From contig JAFLBK010000003.1 in NCBI GenBank assembly GCA_017303335.1, positions 300,291 to 364,290 of the forward strand: a DNA stretch of 64,000 nucleotides. Reading direction: 5' to 3'. Positions 1 through 7,862 of this stretch are shown piece after piece (within the stretch, counting starts at the first letter, position 1; the number at the start of each line of letters is the position of its first letter). The translations under genes and the position numbers were made by a program. The notes under the pieces were generated by a model that was not told the origin of the DNA, ran no database searches, and saw only the letters and a program-made list of their open reading frames with translations. This DNA is from Chitinophagales bacterium (GTDB taxonomy: Bacteria > Bacteroidota > Bacteroidia > Chitinophagales > Chitinophagaceae).

Positions 1-288
1 GGTGGCAACATGAAAGAATTCTTCCTGCCGCAGGTGATCATCACGGCTGTCGTTATCCGTATCAATGGTATTGGCATCCACCGTCACATCAAAACTGCAG
101 GCAGCCAGGTTCTCGGGGGCGAACTTAATCGTTCCTTTCAGGCCTTTGAAATCGCCGCCGGTTTTGATACCGAAATTCTTGATCACAAAATGAACCGAGC
201 TGCCGTCATCCACGGGAGTGAGTACAGATTGAGCCATGCCCGGTTGAAGCATGAGTGCGGTCATTGCAAGTAAAAAGATTCTTTTCAT
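1..288 (-). CDS. YceI family secreted protein (N-terminal part, cut by window edge)
   Basis: Reading the minus strand from an ATG at 288 gives 96 codons open to the edge of the window. The product begins with a signal peptide (MKRIFLLAMTALMLQPGMAQ), followed by a YceI-type lipocalin-like start: a VHFVIKNFGIKTGGDFKGL stretch, then a conserved turn and strand, F-D-V-T-V-D-A-N-T-I-D-T-D-N. YceI proteins bind isoprenoid or other lipid chains in the periplasm and are about 190 residues long, so roughly half is missing here. It is divergent from the polyketide operon, and nothing in the sequence ties it to that operon. Confidence 0.8.
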   Translation of the reverse strand, partial: MKRIFLLAMTALMLQPGMAQSVLTPVDDGSSVHFVIKNFGIKTGGDFKGLKGTIKFAPENLAACSFDVTVDANTIDTDNDSRDDHLRQEEFFHVAT

Positions 289-429
289 ACATCGGTTTTT
301 AAAAATTCTCCCGGTTTTGTCAACAATCCTGCCAAGCTACGGGAATCGTCGTGAATCATTGTCCAATACAGCGGTATCAAATTTATTAAAAAAGCGATTG
401 CCGCAGCAACCGGGGGCTTGGCGAATCGT

Positions 430-437
430 TATCTTTG
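430..437 (+). promoter_or_regulatory. -7 promoter box of the polyketide operon
   Basis: TATCTTTG matches the Bacteroidota -7 consensus TAnnTTTG exactly and lies 38 bases before the ATG of the first operon gene. No well-spaced -33 TTTG element is visible, so only the -7 half is supported. It is the only good promoter match seen before a run of overlapping genes. Confidence 0.5.
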
Positions 438-474
438 GTAAAAGCTTTGTTAAGAGAGGAACTACCCTATCGGA

Positions 475-1617
475 ATGCAGGATCGACAGGCTAACCATAT
501 CATCATCATCGGGGGCGGACTGGCGGGGCTCGTGAGTGCGATTCACTTAAGCAGGTTCGGGCTGCCGGTAACGCTCTTCGAAAAAAATGCATACCCCAGG
601 CACAAGGTCTGTGGCGAATACATATCCAACGAAGTGCTTCCCTATCTGCAATACCTGGATGCGGATCCTTTATCGATAGGCGCAAAAAGGATAAACCGCT
701 TTTTACTCAGCACCACCCGCGGAAAGATATCCGAAGCCAGGCTTCCGCTCGGCGGGTTTGGTGTGAGTCGCTACACCCTCGATCATTTCCTGGCGCAAAA
801 AGCAATACAGCAAGGCTGCCGGATCATCCAGGATACCGTGACCGATATTCATTTTGAAAACGACACGTTCCGGGTAAGCGCCAAAGATTCCGGCGTGCAC
901 GAAGCCCGGATCACGATCGGTTCCTTTGGAAAGCGAAGCAACCTCGATATCCGGCTCGACCGGTCGTTTATCCGGAACAAATCGCCCTTTGTGGCGGTAA
1001 AAACCCATCTGCAGGGCGGGTTCCCCGAAGACCTGGTGGCGCTCCATAATTTTGAAGGAGGCTATTGCGGCGTATCGCAGGTGGAGAACGGAAACCTGAA
1101 CGTATGCTTCATGGCCAATTACAAAACCTTCCAGCAATACAAAAACATTGATAGTTTTCGCCGGGAAGTGATGTACAAGAACCCCCACCTCGAAGCCGTA
1201 TTCGAAAATTCGGTTCCTGTTTTTGAACAACCGCTTACCATCAGCCAGATTTCTTTTTCCGACAAGACAAGGGTGGAAGATCATATGCTCTTATGCGGCG
1301 ACGCGGCCGGCATGATACACCCGCTCTGCGGCAATGGCATGGCCATGGCCATTCACAGCGCCAAGATCGCTTCCGAACTGATCATCGGTTACTCATCCGG
1401 CAAGATCGCATCCCGCCAGGAACTGGAATCGCTCTATACCAGCCAATGGAGCGACACATTCCGCTACCGCATCCGTACCGGCCGTTTATTGCAGAACTTC
1501 TTCGGAAAAGACAATATAGCCAGGGCGATGATGTACGGCGTAACACATATACCCGGCATCCTGCCCGTCATCATCAAACAAACACACGGAAAACCTATAC
1601 CGGTACCCGCTGCATGA
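475..1617 (+). CDS. FAD-dependent oxidoreductase (geranylgeranyl-reductase-like)
   Basis: A 380-residue flavoprotein. The N-terminus has a Rossmann FAD-binding fold (IIIIGGGLAGLVSAIHL, then E at the end of strand 2 in TLFEKNAYPRHKVCGEY). A second FAD motif, LLCGDAAGMIHPLCGNGMA, lies near residue 275. The PRHKVCGE segment and the overall length fit the geranylgeranyl reductase / aromatic-ring hydroxylase superfamily. It is the first gene of the operon and its TGA overlaps the next ATG (ATGA). In the Streptomyces srs phenolic-lipid cluster a flavoprotein hydroxylates the ring made by a type III synthase; a similar late oxidation, or reduction of an unsaturated chain, is an inference here. Confidence 0.8.
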   Translation: MQDRQANHIIIIGGGLAGLVSAIHLSRFGLPVTLFEKNAYPRHKVCGEYISNEVLPYLQYLDADPLSIGAKRINRFLLSTTRGKISEARLPLGGFGVSRYTLDHFLAQKAIQQGCRIIQDTVTDIHFENDTFRVSAKDSGVHEARITIGSFGKRSNLDIRLDRSFIRNKSPFVAVKTHLQGGFPEDLVALHNFEGGYCGVSQVENGNLNVCFMANYKTFQQYKNIDSFRREVMYKNPHLEAVFENSVPVFEQPLTISQISFSDKTRVEDHMLLCGDAAGMIHPLCGNGMAMAIHSAKIASELIIGYSSGKIASRQELESLYTSQWSDTFRYRIRTGRLLQNFFGKDNIARAMMYGVTHIPGILPVIIKQTHGKPIPVPAA

Positions 1618-2318
1618 ATGAACGCTCGTTATCAAAGGAACAACTGGATGATCTTTCGCTCCGTGGCGAACAACTGAACCATGCCCTGCGCAGCCTGGCC
1701 TGGATCAACCGCTGGTTCGGCAATACCCGCTCGGCCATATCGATCATCGAAAAACTGCATACGGATAAAAACAGTCCTTTAAAACTGACCGACCTCGGTT
1801 GCGGCGGTGGCGATGTTGCGCTGGCCATCGGTCAGGCATTGCGCAAAAAGGGAATTCCGTTTTCCATCACCGGCATCGACGGAAATGAACATACGCTTGC
1901 CATCGCAAGGTCGGTATGCGCTTCCTGCCCGGATATCCGTTTCGAAAAAGCCGATATCCTCGATCCGGGTTTCAGCCTCGATGCCTGCGATATCCTCTTC
2001 AGCAGCCATTTCATGTACCATTTCCGGGAAGAAGCATTGGTTTCATTCCTGCAGAAAAACCGTTCGGCTGTTTCAACCGCCTTTATCTGCAATGAACTCG
2101 AACGAAGCTCCGTTGCGCTTCGCCTGTTCAGCTGGTTCGCTTTTCTGTTTCCCATCAGCCGGATGGCCCGGCAAGACGGGCAGCTCGCCATCCGGCGTTC
2201 CTTCACCAAAAAAGAGTGGATCGCTTTAATTGAAAAAGCCGGTATCGCTCATTACCGTATACGCCGTGTTCCCCTGTTCCGGCTGCAAGTGATTATCTTT
2301 CCCCGCCAAACCAGGTAA
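1614..2318 (+). CDS. SAM-dependent methyltransferase, first of a tandem pair
   Basis: A class I methyltransferase of 234 residues. The start was set at the ATG inside the ATGA overlap with the upstream gene. The SAM-binding glycine loop is LTDLGCGGGD, and an acidic residue follows the next strand in ITGIDGNEHTL. Sequence and layout resemble the following gene (DDLSLRGEQLNHAL against DDFSLQGDMLRQTL), so the two are paralogues from a tandem duplication. It probably methylates an oxygen or carbon of the polyketide product; substrate and position cannot be read from the sequence. Confidence 0.8.
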   Translation: MNERSLSKEQLDDLSLRGEQLNHALRSLAWINRWFGNTRSAISIIEKLHTDKNSPLKLTDLGCGGGDVALAIGQALRKKGIPFSITGIDGNEHTLAIARSVCASCPDIRFEKADILDPGFSLDACDILFSSHFMYHFREEALVSFLQKNRSAVSTAFICNELERSSVALRLFSWFAFLFPISRMARQDGQLAIRRSFTKKEWIALIEKAGIAHYRIRRVPLFRLQVIIFPRQTR

Positions 2319-3040
2319 TGTTTGTAAACACACGATACCGAAGCAAGGAAACGGAGATCATGGATGATTTTTCCCTGCAAGGCGATATGCTGCGCCAAAC
2401 CCTCGACCAGATCGCCCGGATCAACAAGCGGCTGGGGGGCAATAAAGCAACTCTCGGCGGACTGGATACGATATTACAAACGATTCCAACGAGCAACGTG
2501 ATCCGCATAGCCGACCTGGGGTGCGGAAGCGGCGATATGCTGCGGGCTATCGCCGACTATGGCCGGAAAAATAAATACCGGTTAGCGCTCACCGGAATCG
2601 ACAACAACGATTTTACCGTAAATTATGCCCGGAAATGTTCGGCCGGTTACCCCGAGATCCGGTACGTGAAAATGGATGTGCTGAGCGAAGCATTCCGGGA
2701 ACAGGAATTTGATATAACGGTGGCTACGCTTTTCCTGCATCATTTCGATGATGAACAGATCGGGCGTTTGCTGAACGATCTGGTGACCAGGAACCGCATC
2801 GGTCTTGTGATCAACGACCTGCATCGAAGCAACATGGCCTACTACCTGTTCCGGTTCATCAGCCTTTTCATCCGCAACCCGATGGTTCGGAATGATGGCG
2901 CCATCTCCGTGCTGCGGGGATTTAAAAAAAAGGAATTAGAAGCGTTCCATAACGCATTAACGAATACAACAAGCACCATCCGCTGGAAATGGGCCTTCCG
3001 GTACCAATGGATAATCCGAAAATATGAGCGTACGAATTAA
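2318..3040 (+). CDS. SAM-dependent methyltransferase, second of a tandem pair
   Basis: A 240-residue class I methyltransferase whose ATG overlaps the TAA of its paralogue by one base (TAATG). Motif I is IADLGCGSGD, followed by LTGIDNNDF, and TVATLFLHHFDDE marks the post-I/motif II region. An in-frame ATG at 2360 (MDDFSLQ) is an alternative start, but 2318 preserves the coupling. The end overlaps the type III synthase gene by 17 bases. Two different methylation steps, or one heteromeric enzyme, would both fit; this is inference from the duplication alone. Confidence 0.8.
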   Translation: MFVNTRYRSKETEIMDDFSLQGDMLRQTLDQIARINKRLGGNKATLGGLDTILQTIPTSNVIRIADLGCGSGDMLRAIADYGRKNKYRLALTGIDNNDFTVNYARKCSAGYPEIRYVKMDVLSEAFREQEFDITVATLFLHHFDDEQIGRLLNDLVTRNRIGLVINDLHRSNMAYYLFRFISLFIRNPMVRNDGAISVLRGFKKKELEAFHNALTNTTSTIRWKWAFRYQWIIRKYERTN

Positions 3041-4076
3041 AGCAGTTGCCAGTCAATTACCTCCCCACTCCCGTTCCACCGAAGAGATCATCCCCCTTGT
3101 TGAAGCGTGGCTGGCCGGCCAGGATGAACGATTCATCCGGAAAGTGATCAAGATCTTCGGCAATGCCGGTGTGAACCGGCGCTATTCCATCATGGGGCCA
3201 GAAGATGTTTTTGCCAAAACCTCCTTCGAAGAAAAGAACGACATCTACATCCGCGAATGCGGCAAACTGGCCGAGACATCCCTTCAAAAAGCGTTGGACA
3301 AAGCGGGCTGGCAGGCCACCGATATCGACTACATCATCACCGTGAGCTGCACCGGCATCATGATACCTTCCGTGGATGCCTACCTGGTGAACAGGCTGAA
3401 AATGAAACAGGACATTGTTCGGCTGCCCGTGACCGAAATGGGCTGTGCGGCCGGCATCTCGGGTATCATCTACGCCAGCAACTTCCTCGCTGCCAACCCG
3501 GGCAAACGGGCCGCCGTTGTTGCCGTGGAATCGCCCACCGCAACGTTCCAGCTCGATGATTTTTCGATGGCCAACATCGTAAGCGCCGCCATCTTCGGCG
3601 ACGGAGCCGCCACCGTATTACTGAGTTCGGAAGAAACGACGGGCGGGCCCGCCGTGATCGCTAAGGAAATGTACCATTTTTACGACGCCACGGAGATGAT
3701 GGGTTTCCGGCTTACCAACAGCGGGCTGCAAATGATCCTCGACGAAGCCGTGCCTGAAAAGATCGCCGGGCATTTCCCGAAGATCGTACACCCCTTCCTC
3801 GAAAGAAATGACCTTACCATCGAAGATGTACAGCATTTTGTATTTCACCCCGGCGGCCGCAAGATCATCCAGACCGTGGAAGAACTCTTCGGCTCCCTGG
3901 GCAAAAACATCGACGATACCAAAGAAATACTCCGGCAATACGGGAACATGTCGAGCGCAACGGTGTTATATGTACTGGAACGTTTCCTGGATAAAGACAT
4001 CCCGTCCGGGGATACCGGACTGATGCTTAGCTTTGGTCCGGGTTTCTCCGCTCAAAGCATTCTGCTGAAATGGTAA
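3024..4076 (+). CDS. Type III polyketide synthase (chalcone/alkylresorcinol synthase-like)
   Basis: A 350-residue homodimeric thiolase-fold enzyme that condenses a CoA- or ACP-bound acyl starter with malonyl units. The full catalytic triad is present: Cys141 in TEMGCAAGISG, His275 in VFHPGGRKI and Asn308 in QYGNMSSAT. The C-terminal SFGPGF motif of the family is also present. Length and motifs match bacterial type III synthases. The start overlaps the methyltransferase gene and the stop overlaps the SDR start (ATGGTAA). The adjacent carrier protein, ketosynthase, dehydratase and reductase suggest the starter is a purpose-made fatty acyl chain, as in Azotobacter alkylresorcinol synthesis. The product is unknown. 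Confidence 0.93.
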   Translation: MSVRIKAVASQLPPHSRSTEEIIPLVEAWLAGQDERFIRKVIKIFGNAGVNRRYSIMGPEDVFAKTSFEEKNDIYIRECGKLAETSLQKALDKAGWQATDIDYIITVSCTGIMIPSVDAYLVNRLKMKQDIVRLPVTEMGCAAGISGIIYASNFLAANPGKRAAVVAVESPTATFQLDDFSMANIVSAAIFGDGAATVLLSSEETTGGPAVIAKEMYHFYDATEMMGFRLTNSGLQMILDEAVPEKIAGHFPKIVHPFLERNDLTIEDVQHFVFHPGGRKIIQTVEELFGSLGKNIDDTKEILRQYGNMSSATVLYVLERFLDKDIPSGDTGLMLSFGPGFSAQSILLKW

Positions 4077-4867
4077 AAGAATTCGAACATAAAAACCAGT
4101 GGGCCCTGGTGCTCGGCGGCTCGGCCGGACTGGGTTTAGCCACGGCAAAAAAACTGGCTGCCCACGGTTGCAACATCATCATCGTGTTCCGGAGCGCCCG
4201 GGTACACCTGCCCGGGGTGGAAAAGGAGTTTGATGCGATCCGCACCACCGGTGTTCAGTTTCTCGCTTTCAACAAAGACGCGATGAACCGGGAGAAAAGA
4301 ATGGAGATGACCGGGGAGATCGTTACCGCACTCGGCAATACCGGGAAGATCCGCGTGCTGGTGCACAGCATCGCCAAAGGCAACCTGAAGCCGATGATCG
4401 ACCCGGGCAAGCCCGAATTGCAGAACGAAGATTTTCACCTTACGCTGGACTCGATGGCCATCTGCCTCTACGACTGGACCAAGTTGCTGCATGAAAAAAA
4501 ACTATTTGCCGACGACGCACGGGTGATCAGTTTCACCAGCGAAGGAAACCGTAAGGCCGTAAAGAGTTACGCCGCCGTTTCCGCAGCCAAAGCAGCCCTG
4601 GAAGCCATCACCCGCAATATCGCACTGGAGTTTGCACCGGCCGGGATCAAAGCGAACTGCATACAGGCCGGCGTTACCGATACCGAATCCTTCCGCATGA
4701 TCCCCGGGCACGAACAGATCAAAGCCCATGCGCTGGATCACAATCCGTTCAAACGCCTGACCACACCCGAAGACATCGCCAACGTGGTGTACCTGCTTTG
4801 CAAAGATGAAGCGGCCTGGATCAACGGCAGCGTGATTATTGCCGATGGCGGCGAACATATCAATTAA
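4070..4867 (+). CDS. SDR oxidoreductase, FabI/FabL-like enoyl-ACP reductase
   Basis: A 265-residue short-chain dehydrogenase. The cofactor loop is LGGSAGLGLATAKKL. The LVHSIAKGNLKP segment recalls the HSIA motif of enoyl-ACP reductases rather than the NNAG of ketoreductases. The active-site region has Tyr and Lys in YAAVSAAKAALEAITR, close to FabL (YxxxSxxK spacing), and the end reads NGSVIIADGGEHIN. The likely role is reducing the double bond of the growing acyl chain on the operon's carrier protein. A ketoreductase role is less likely but not excluded. It starts inside the stop codon of the polyketide synthase gene. Confidence 0.75.
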   Translation: MVKEFEHKNQWALVLGGSAGLGLATAKKLAAHGCNIIIVFRSARVHLPGVEKEFDAIRTTGVQFLAFNKDAMNREKRMEMTGEIVTALGNTGKIRVLVHSIAKGNLKPMIDPGKPELQNEDFHLTLDSMAICLYDWTKLLHEKKLFADDARVISFTSEGNRKAVKSYAAVSAAKAALEAITRNIALEFAPAGIKANCIQAGVTDTESFRMIPGHEQIKAHALDHNPFKRLTTPEDIANVVYLLCKDEAAWINGSVIIADGGEHIN

Positions 4868-4870
4868 GTT

Positions 4871-5314
4871 ATGACCCAAAAAGAGATCCGCCAATACCTC
4901 CCCTATTCGCCACCCTTCCTGTTCGTGGATGAACTGACAGTGATCGGTCCGAACGGAATCACCGGGAACTACACTTACCGGAAAGATGAGTATTTCTATA
5001 AAGGGCATTTTAAAAAACAAGCGGTAACACCGGGTGTGATCCTCACCGAAACCATGGCGCAGATCGGCCTGGTATGCCTGGGTATCTATTTATTGAAAGA
5101 CGAATTACAAAACGGTTCGCTGCCGGCACTTGCGCTCAGCTCGGCCGAAGTGGAATTCCTGCTGCCGGTATTCCCCGGAGAAAAAGTAACCGTCGTGTCC
5201 CGCAAAAAATATTTCCGCTTCAATAAACTCAAATGCGAGGTGGAGATGCAAAACGGGCAGGGAAAGATCGTGTGCCGGGGTGTCATTGCCGGACTCATAA
5301 CAAAAACGAGATGA
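4871..5314 (+). CDS. FabZ-like 3-hydroxyacyl-ACP dehydratase (hotdog fold)
   Basis: A 147-residue hotdog protein with the FabZ signature: His in YKGHFKKQAVTPGV and the catalytic Glu in LTETMAQIG. FabZ enzymes remove water from 3-hydroxyacyl-ACP. It follows the SDR gene by three bases and its TGA overlaps the ketosynthase ATG. Together with the SDR and ketosynthase it supplies three of the four steps of a fatty-acid cycle. The GRP that usually follows GHF is replaced by KKQ. Confidence 0.82.
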   Translation: MTQKEIRQYLPYSPPFLFVDELTVIGPNGITGNYTYRKDEYFYKGHFKKQAVTPGVILTETMAQIGLVCLGIYLLKDELQNGSLPALALSSAEVEFLLPVFPGEKVTVVSRKKYFRFNKLKCEVEMQNGQGKIVCRGVIAGLITKTR

Positions 5315-6588
5315 ACAACCGGGTGGTCATAACAGGATTGGGCGTAGTAGCACCGAATGGGGTTGGCATACCCGCTTTCCGCCATGCGATCCGCCAGGGC
5401 ATTTCCGGTATCCGGTTTTTCAAGGAACTGGAAGACCTGAAGTTTTCCTGTTGCATCGGCGGCATGCCGGAGGTTTCCGAAGAAACCCGGTTGAAATATC
5501 TCAGCCCCCTGCAATTGCGGAACTTCAACAGTTCGGGCATCCTCTACGGTTGCATGGCCGGGATAGATGCCTGGAAAGACGCGGGATTATCCATCGATGA
5601 GAACAGCCCTACCGATTATGACAGCGGCACCGTTTTCGGAACCGGCACCTCGGGTGTTGACAAATACCGGGAATCAATTTATAAAGTAGACGCGGGCCAG
5701 GTAAAAGCCCTCGGCAGTACCACGGTGATCCAGATCATGGCCAGTGGTATATCGGCCTATCTCGGGGGTATACTCGGATTGGGAAACCTGGTCACCACCA
5801 ATTCATCGGCCTGTTGCACCGGCACCGAAGCCATCCTGATGGGTTACGAACGCATCAGGGCAGTCAGGGCCAAACGCATGCTCGTGGGCGGATGCAGTGA
5901 TCATGGTCCGTACGTATGGGCAGGCTTCGACGCGTTACGGGTTCTTAATTACAAACAAAACGACCATCCCGAACAGGCATCACGCCCCATGAGCGCTACG
6001 GCAAGCGGTTTTGTTCCGGGAAGCGGCGCCGGCGCTTTGTTGCTGGAGTCGCTCGACTCGGCGTTGGAACGAAAAGCGACCATCTATGCCGAAATACTGG
6101 GCGGCGCTTCCAACGCCGGTGGCCAGCGGGGCGAAGGCAGCATGACGGCTCCCAACAACGAAGCCGTACAACGTTGCATCCGCGACGCGGTGAAAGACGC
6201 GGGCATTGCAGCGGCGGATATCGACCTGGTCAACGGACACCTTACCGCTACTGCCAAAGACGCCACGGAGGTTCGCAACTGGGCAGAAGCGCTCGGCCGA
6301 AGCGGCAATGATTTTCCCTATATCCATTCCCTGAAATCGATGACGGGCCATTGCCTCGGCGCTTCGGGCGCCATCGAAAGCGTGGCCGCGGTACTTGGTT
6401 TGAAAGAAGGATTTATCTTCCCGTCCATTAACTGCGAAGACATACATCCCGGGATCGTTGAATGCATTAGCGCTGAAAAAATCCCGCAAAAACTTTTAGA
6501 AAACGATAAATTGCAGGTAGTGGCCAAGGCAAGTTTTGGTTTTGGCGACATCAACAGCTGCATCATTCTTAAAAAATTCCCTGGATGA
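5311..6588 (+). CDS. Beta-ketoacyl-ACP synthase (FabF-like)
   Basis: A 425-residue ketosynthase with an intact Cys-His-His set: Cys168 in SSACCTGTEA, His310 in VNGHLTAT, Lys342 and His347 in LKSMTGHCLGASG. The usual HGT after the first His reads HLT here, a small deviation. The start was set at the ATG inside the ATGA overlap with the dehydratase gene. It elongates acyl-ACP with malonyl-ACP. Its position between dehydratase and carrier protein genes argues for a dedicated elongation enzyme for this pathway rather than the housekeeping FabF. Confidence 0.88.
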   Translation: MNNRVVITGLGVVAPNGVGIPAFRHAIRQGISGIRFFKELEDLKFSCCIGGMPEVSEETRLKYLSPLQLRNFNSSGILYGCMAGIDAWKDAGLSIDENSPTDYDSGTVFGTGTSGVDKYRESIYKVDAGQVKALGSTTVIQIMASGISAYLGGILGLGNLVTTNSSACCTGTEAILMGYERIRAVRAKRMLVGGCSDHGPYVWAGFDALRVLNYKQNDHPEQASRPMSATASGFVPGSGAGALLLESLDSALERKATIYAEILGGASNAGGQRGEGSMTAPNNEAVQRCIRDAVKDAGIAAADIDLVNGHLTATAKDATEVRNWAEALGRSGNDFPYIHSLKSMTGHCLGASGAIESVAAVLGLKEGFIFPSINCEDIHPGIVECISAEKIPQKLLENDKLQVVAKASFGFGDINSCIILKKFPG

Positions 6589-6839
6589 CCACCGAAGAAC
6601 TGATACCCCGGCTTAAAGAGATCATCAAGCCCTATGTACGCAACCAGGAAGCCTTCAACAACCTCACCGAACAAACCGATTTCCTGAACGACCTCAAGAT
6701 CAACTCAGCCAACCTCGTGGATGTGGTGCTCGATATCGAAACCGCTTTCGACATCATCATCGACAACGAATCAATGGAAAAAATGCTGAACGTGAAAGCG
6801 GCCCTGGACATCATCACCCAAAAGCTCGGCGAAAAATGA
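6585..6839 (+). CDS. Acyl carrier protein with an unusual attachment motif
   Basis: An acidic four-helix carrier protein of 84 residues (FLNDLKINSANLVDVVLDIE, then a helix with FDIIIDNESMEKM). The serine that should receive 4'-phosphopantetheine lies in N-S-A-N-L rather than the common D-S-L, so the Asp before the Ser is replaced by Asn. ATGA overlaps join it to the ketosynthase and the transferase genes. It is probably the shared carrier for the ketosynthase, dehydratase and reductase of this operon, activated by the transferase encoded next. Confidence 0.8.
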   Translation: MTTEELIPRLKEIIKPYVRNQEAFNNLTEQTDFLNDLKINSANLVDVVLDIETAFDIIIDNESMEKMLNVKAALDIITQKLGEK

Positions 6840-7417
6840 GGGGCAACGACATCATCGACCTGCAGGCCGCCAGCCGCGAAACAAACTGGCGGCGGAAGGG
6901 ATTTCTCGAAAAGATATGTACGCCCGGCGAACTGCACTATGTACTTGAAGCCGATGACCCGGACAGAGCGGTATGGAGGCTTTGGAGCATCAAGGAAAGC
7001 GCCTACAAGGTTCATGTGCGATCCGTAAAAACAAGATCCTTTGCCCCGTGGCAATTATCCTGTACCATACTCGACAACACAAAAAGCCGGGTAGCGATCG
7101 GCGGTTATTACTATACGTGCAGCACCTTGGAAACCGCCGGCTATATATACAGTACAGCCGTTGCCGCCGAAGAAACGAAAGCTCCGGTTATCGATCATTG
7201 CTTCGGGGTTCGCGGGGAAAACTGGCTGCAGCAACAGGAATATATTTACCAGCGCATCATCGACCGTTACGCAGAACTGGCAGGTTGCAAAAAAGAATCG
7301 CTGCGCATTTGTAAGGATGTATTGAATATACCTTCTTTATACGACAGCGAAGACCATTCGCGGTTGTTTTTGTCTATTACCCACCATGGCCGTTACGCCG
7401 CCTTCACCATCAATTGA
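6836..7417 (+). CDS. 4'-phosphopantetheinyl transferase superfamily protein
   Basis: A 193-residue protein with the marks of this superfamily: GNDIIDL near the start (metal-binding Asp) and WSIKESAYK near residue 50 (the WxxKEA-type motif with Glu and Lys). It would load 4'-phosphopantetheine from CoA onto the serine of the adjacent carrier protein. The C-terminal FLSITHHGRYAAFTI matches the SxSHxxxxA-type strand of the family. Genetic coupling to the carrier gene (ATGA) supports a dedicated pairing. Confidence 0.82.
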   Translation: MRGNDIIDLQAASRETNWRRKGFLEKICTPGELHYVLEADDPDRAVWRLWSIKESAYKVHVRSVKTRSFAPWQLSCTILDNTKSRVAIGGYYYTCSTLETAGYIYSTAVAAEETKAPVIDHCFGVRGENWLQQQEYIYQRIIDRYAELAGCKKESLRICKDVLNIPSLYDSEDHSRLFLSITHHGRYAAFTIN

Positions 7418-7422
7418 AACCG

Positions 7423-7860
7423 ATGAAAGAATTCTTTTCCTACGCGACCGGCAAATTGAATGTCGACAAAAAACTGATCCTCACCTATGTCGTTGTATAT
7501 TTTGCCTGGGGTGTGGGGATGAACTATTTCGGGCAATACATGCAGATCGCCCGTTTCACTTACTGGTGGCAGATCATCACCTGTTATATCCTGTACATGG
7601 TACCGATCTCGCTGCTGCTCCGCAACCTGCCCTTTCATGCGCAATATGCGTACGGGCTGGTGGCGATGGGTTTTCTCGAATTCGGCGGCTATGCCATCCG
7701 ATCTTCGTATGCGTACCCGGATAATATCCTCGACCGGTTTTTCAGTCCGCAGAATTTCAGCCTGGGCATGGCCCTGTTCTTCGCCCTCTATTTCCCGGCG
7801 GGCAACTGGATCGTTGGGAATATCTATTCGCTGGTACTGGGAAAGAAAGCTGAAGGCTGA
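7423..7860 (+). CDS. Small integral membrane protein of unknown function, last gene of the polyketide operon
   Basis: A 145-residue protein with about four hydrophobic segments (around ILTYVVVYFAWGVGMNYF, WWQIITCYILYMVPISLLL, YGLVAMGFLEFGGYAI and LGMALFFALYFPAGNWIV). I recognise no family. The ATG at 7423 was chosen; a TTG at 7414 overlapping the previous stop would add three residues. It begins a few bases after the transferase gene, so it is in the same operon. Transport or membrane assembly of a lipid product is a guess from context. Its stop is two bases from the convergent ATP-grasp gene. Confidence 0.7.
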   Translation: MKEFFSYATGKLNVDKKLILTYVVVYFAWGVGMNYFGQYMQIARFTYWWQIITCYILYMVPISLLLRNLPFHAQYAYGLVAMGFLEFGGYAIRSSYAYPDNILDRFFSPQNFSLGMALFFALYFPAGNWIVGNIYSLVLGKKAEG

Positions 7861-7862
7861 AC

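Noticed and set aside
703..1284. Long minus-strand open frame inside the flavoprotein gene
   Set aside because: It lies wholly opposite a gene with clear FAD motifs, has no start context and reads as low-sense protein. It is a shadow of the high-GC codon usage.
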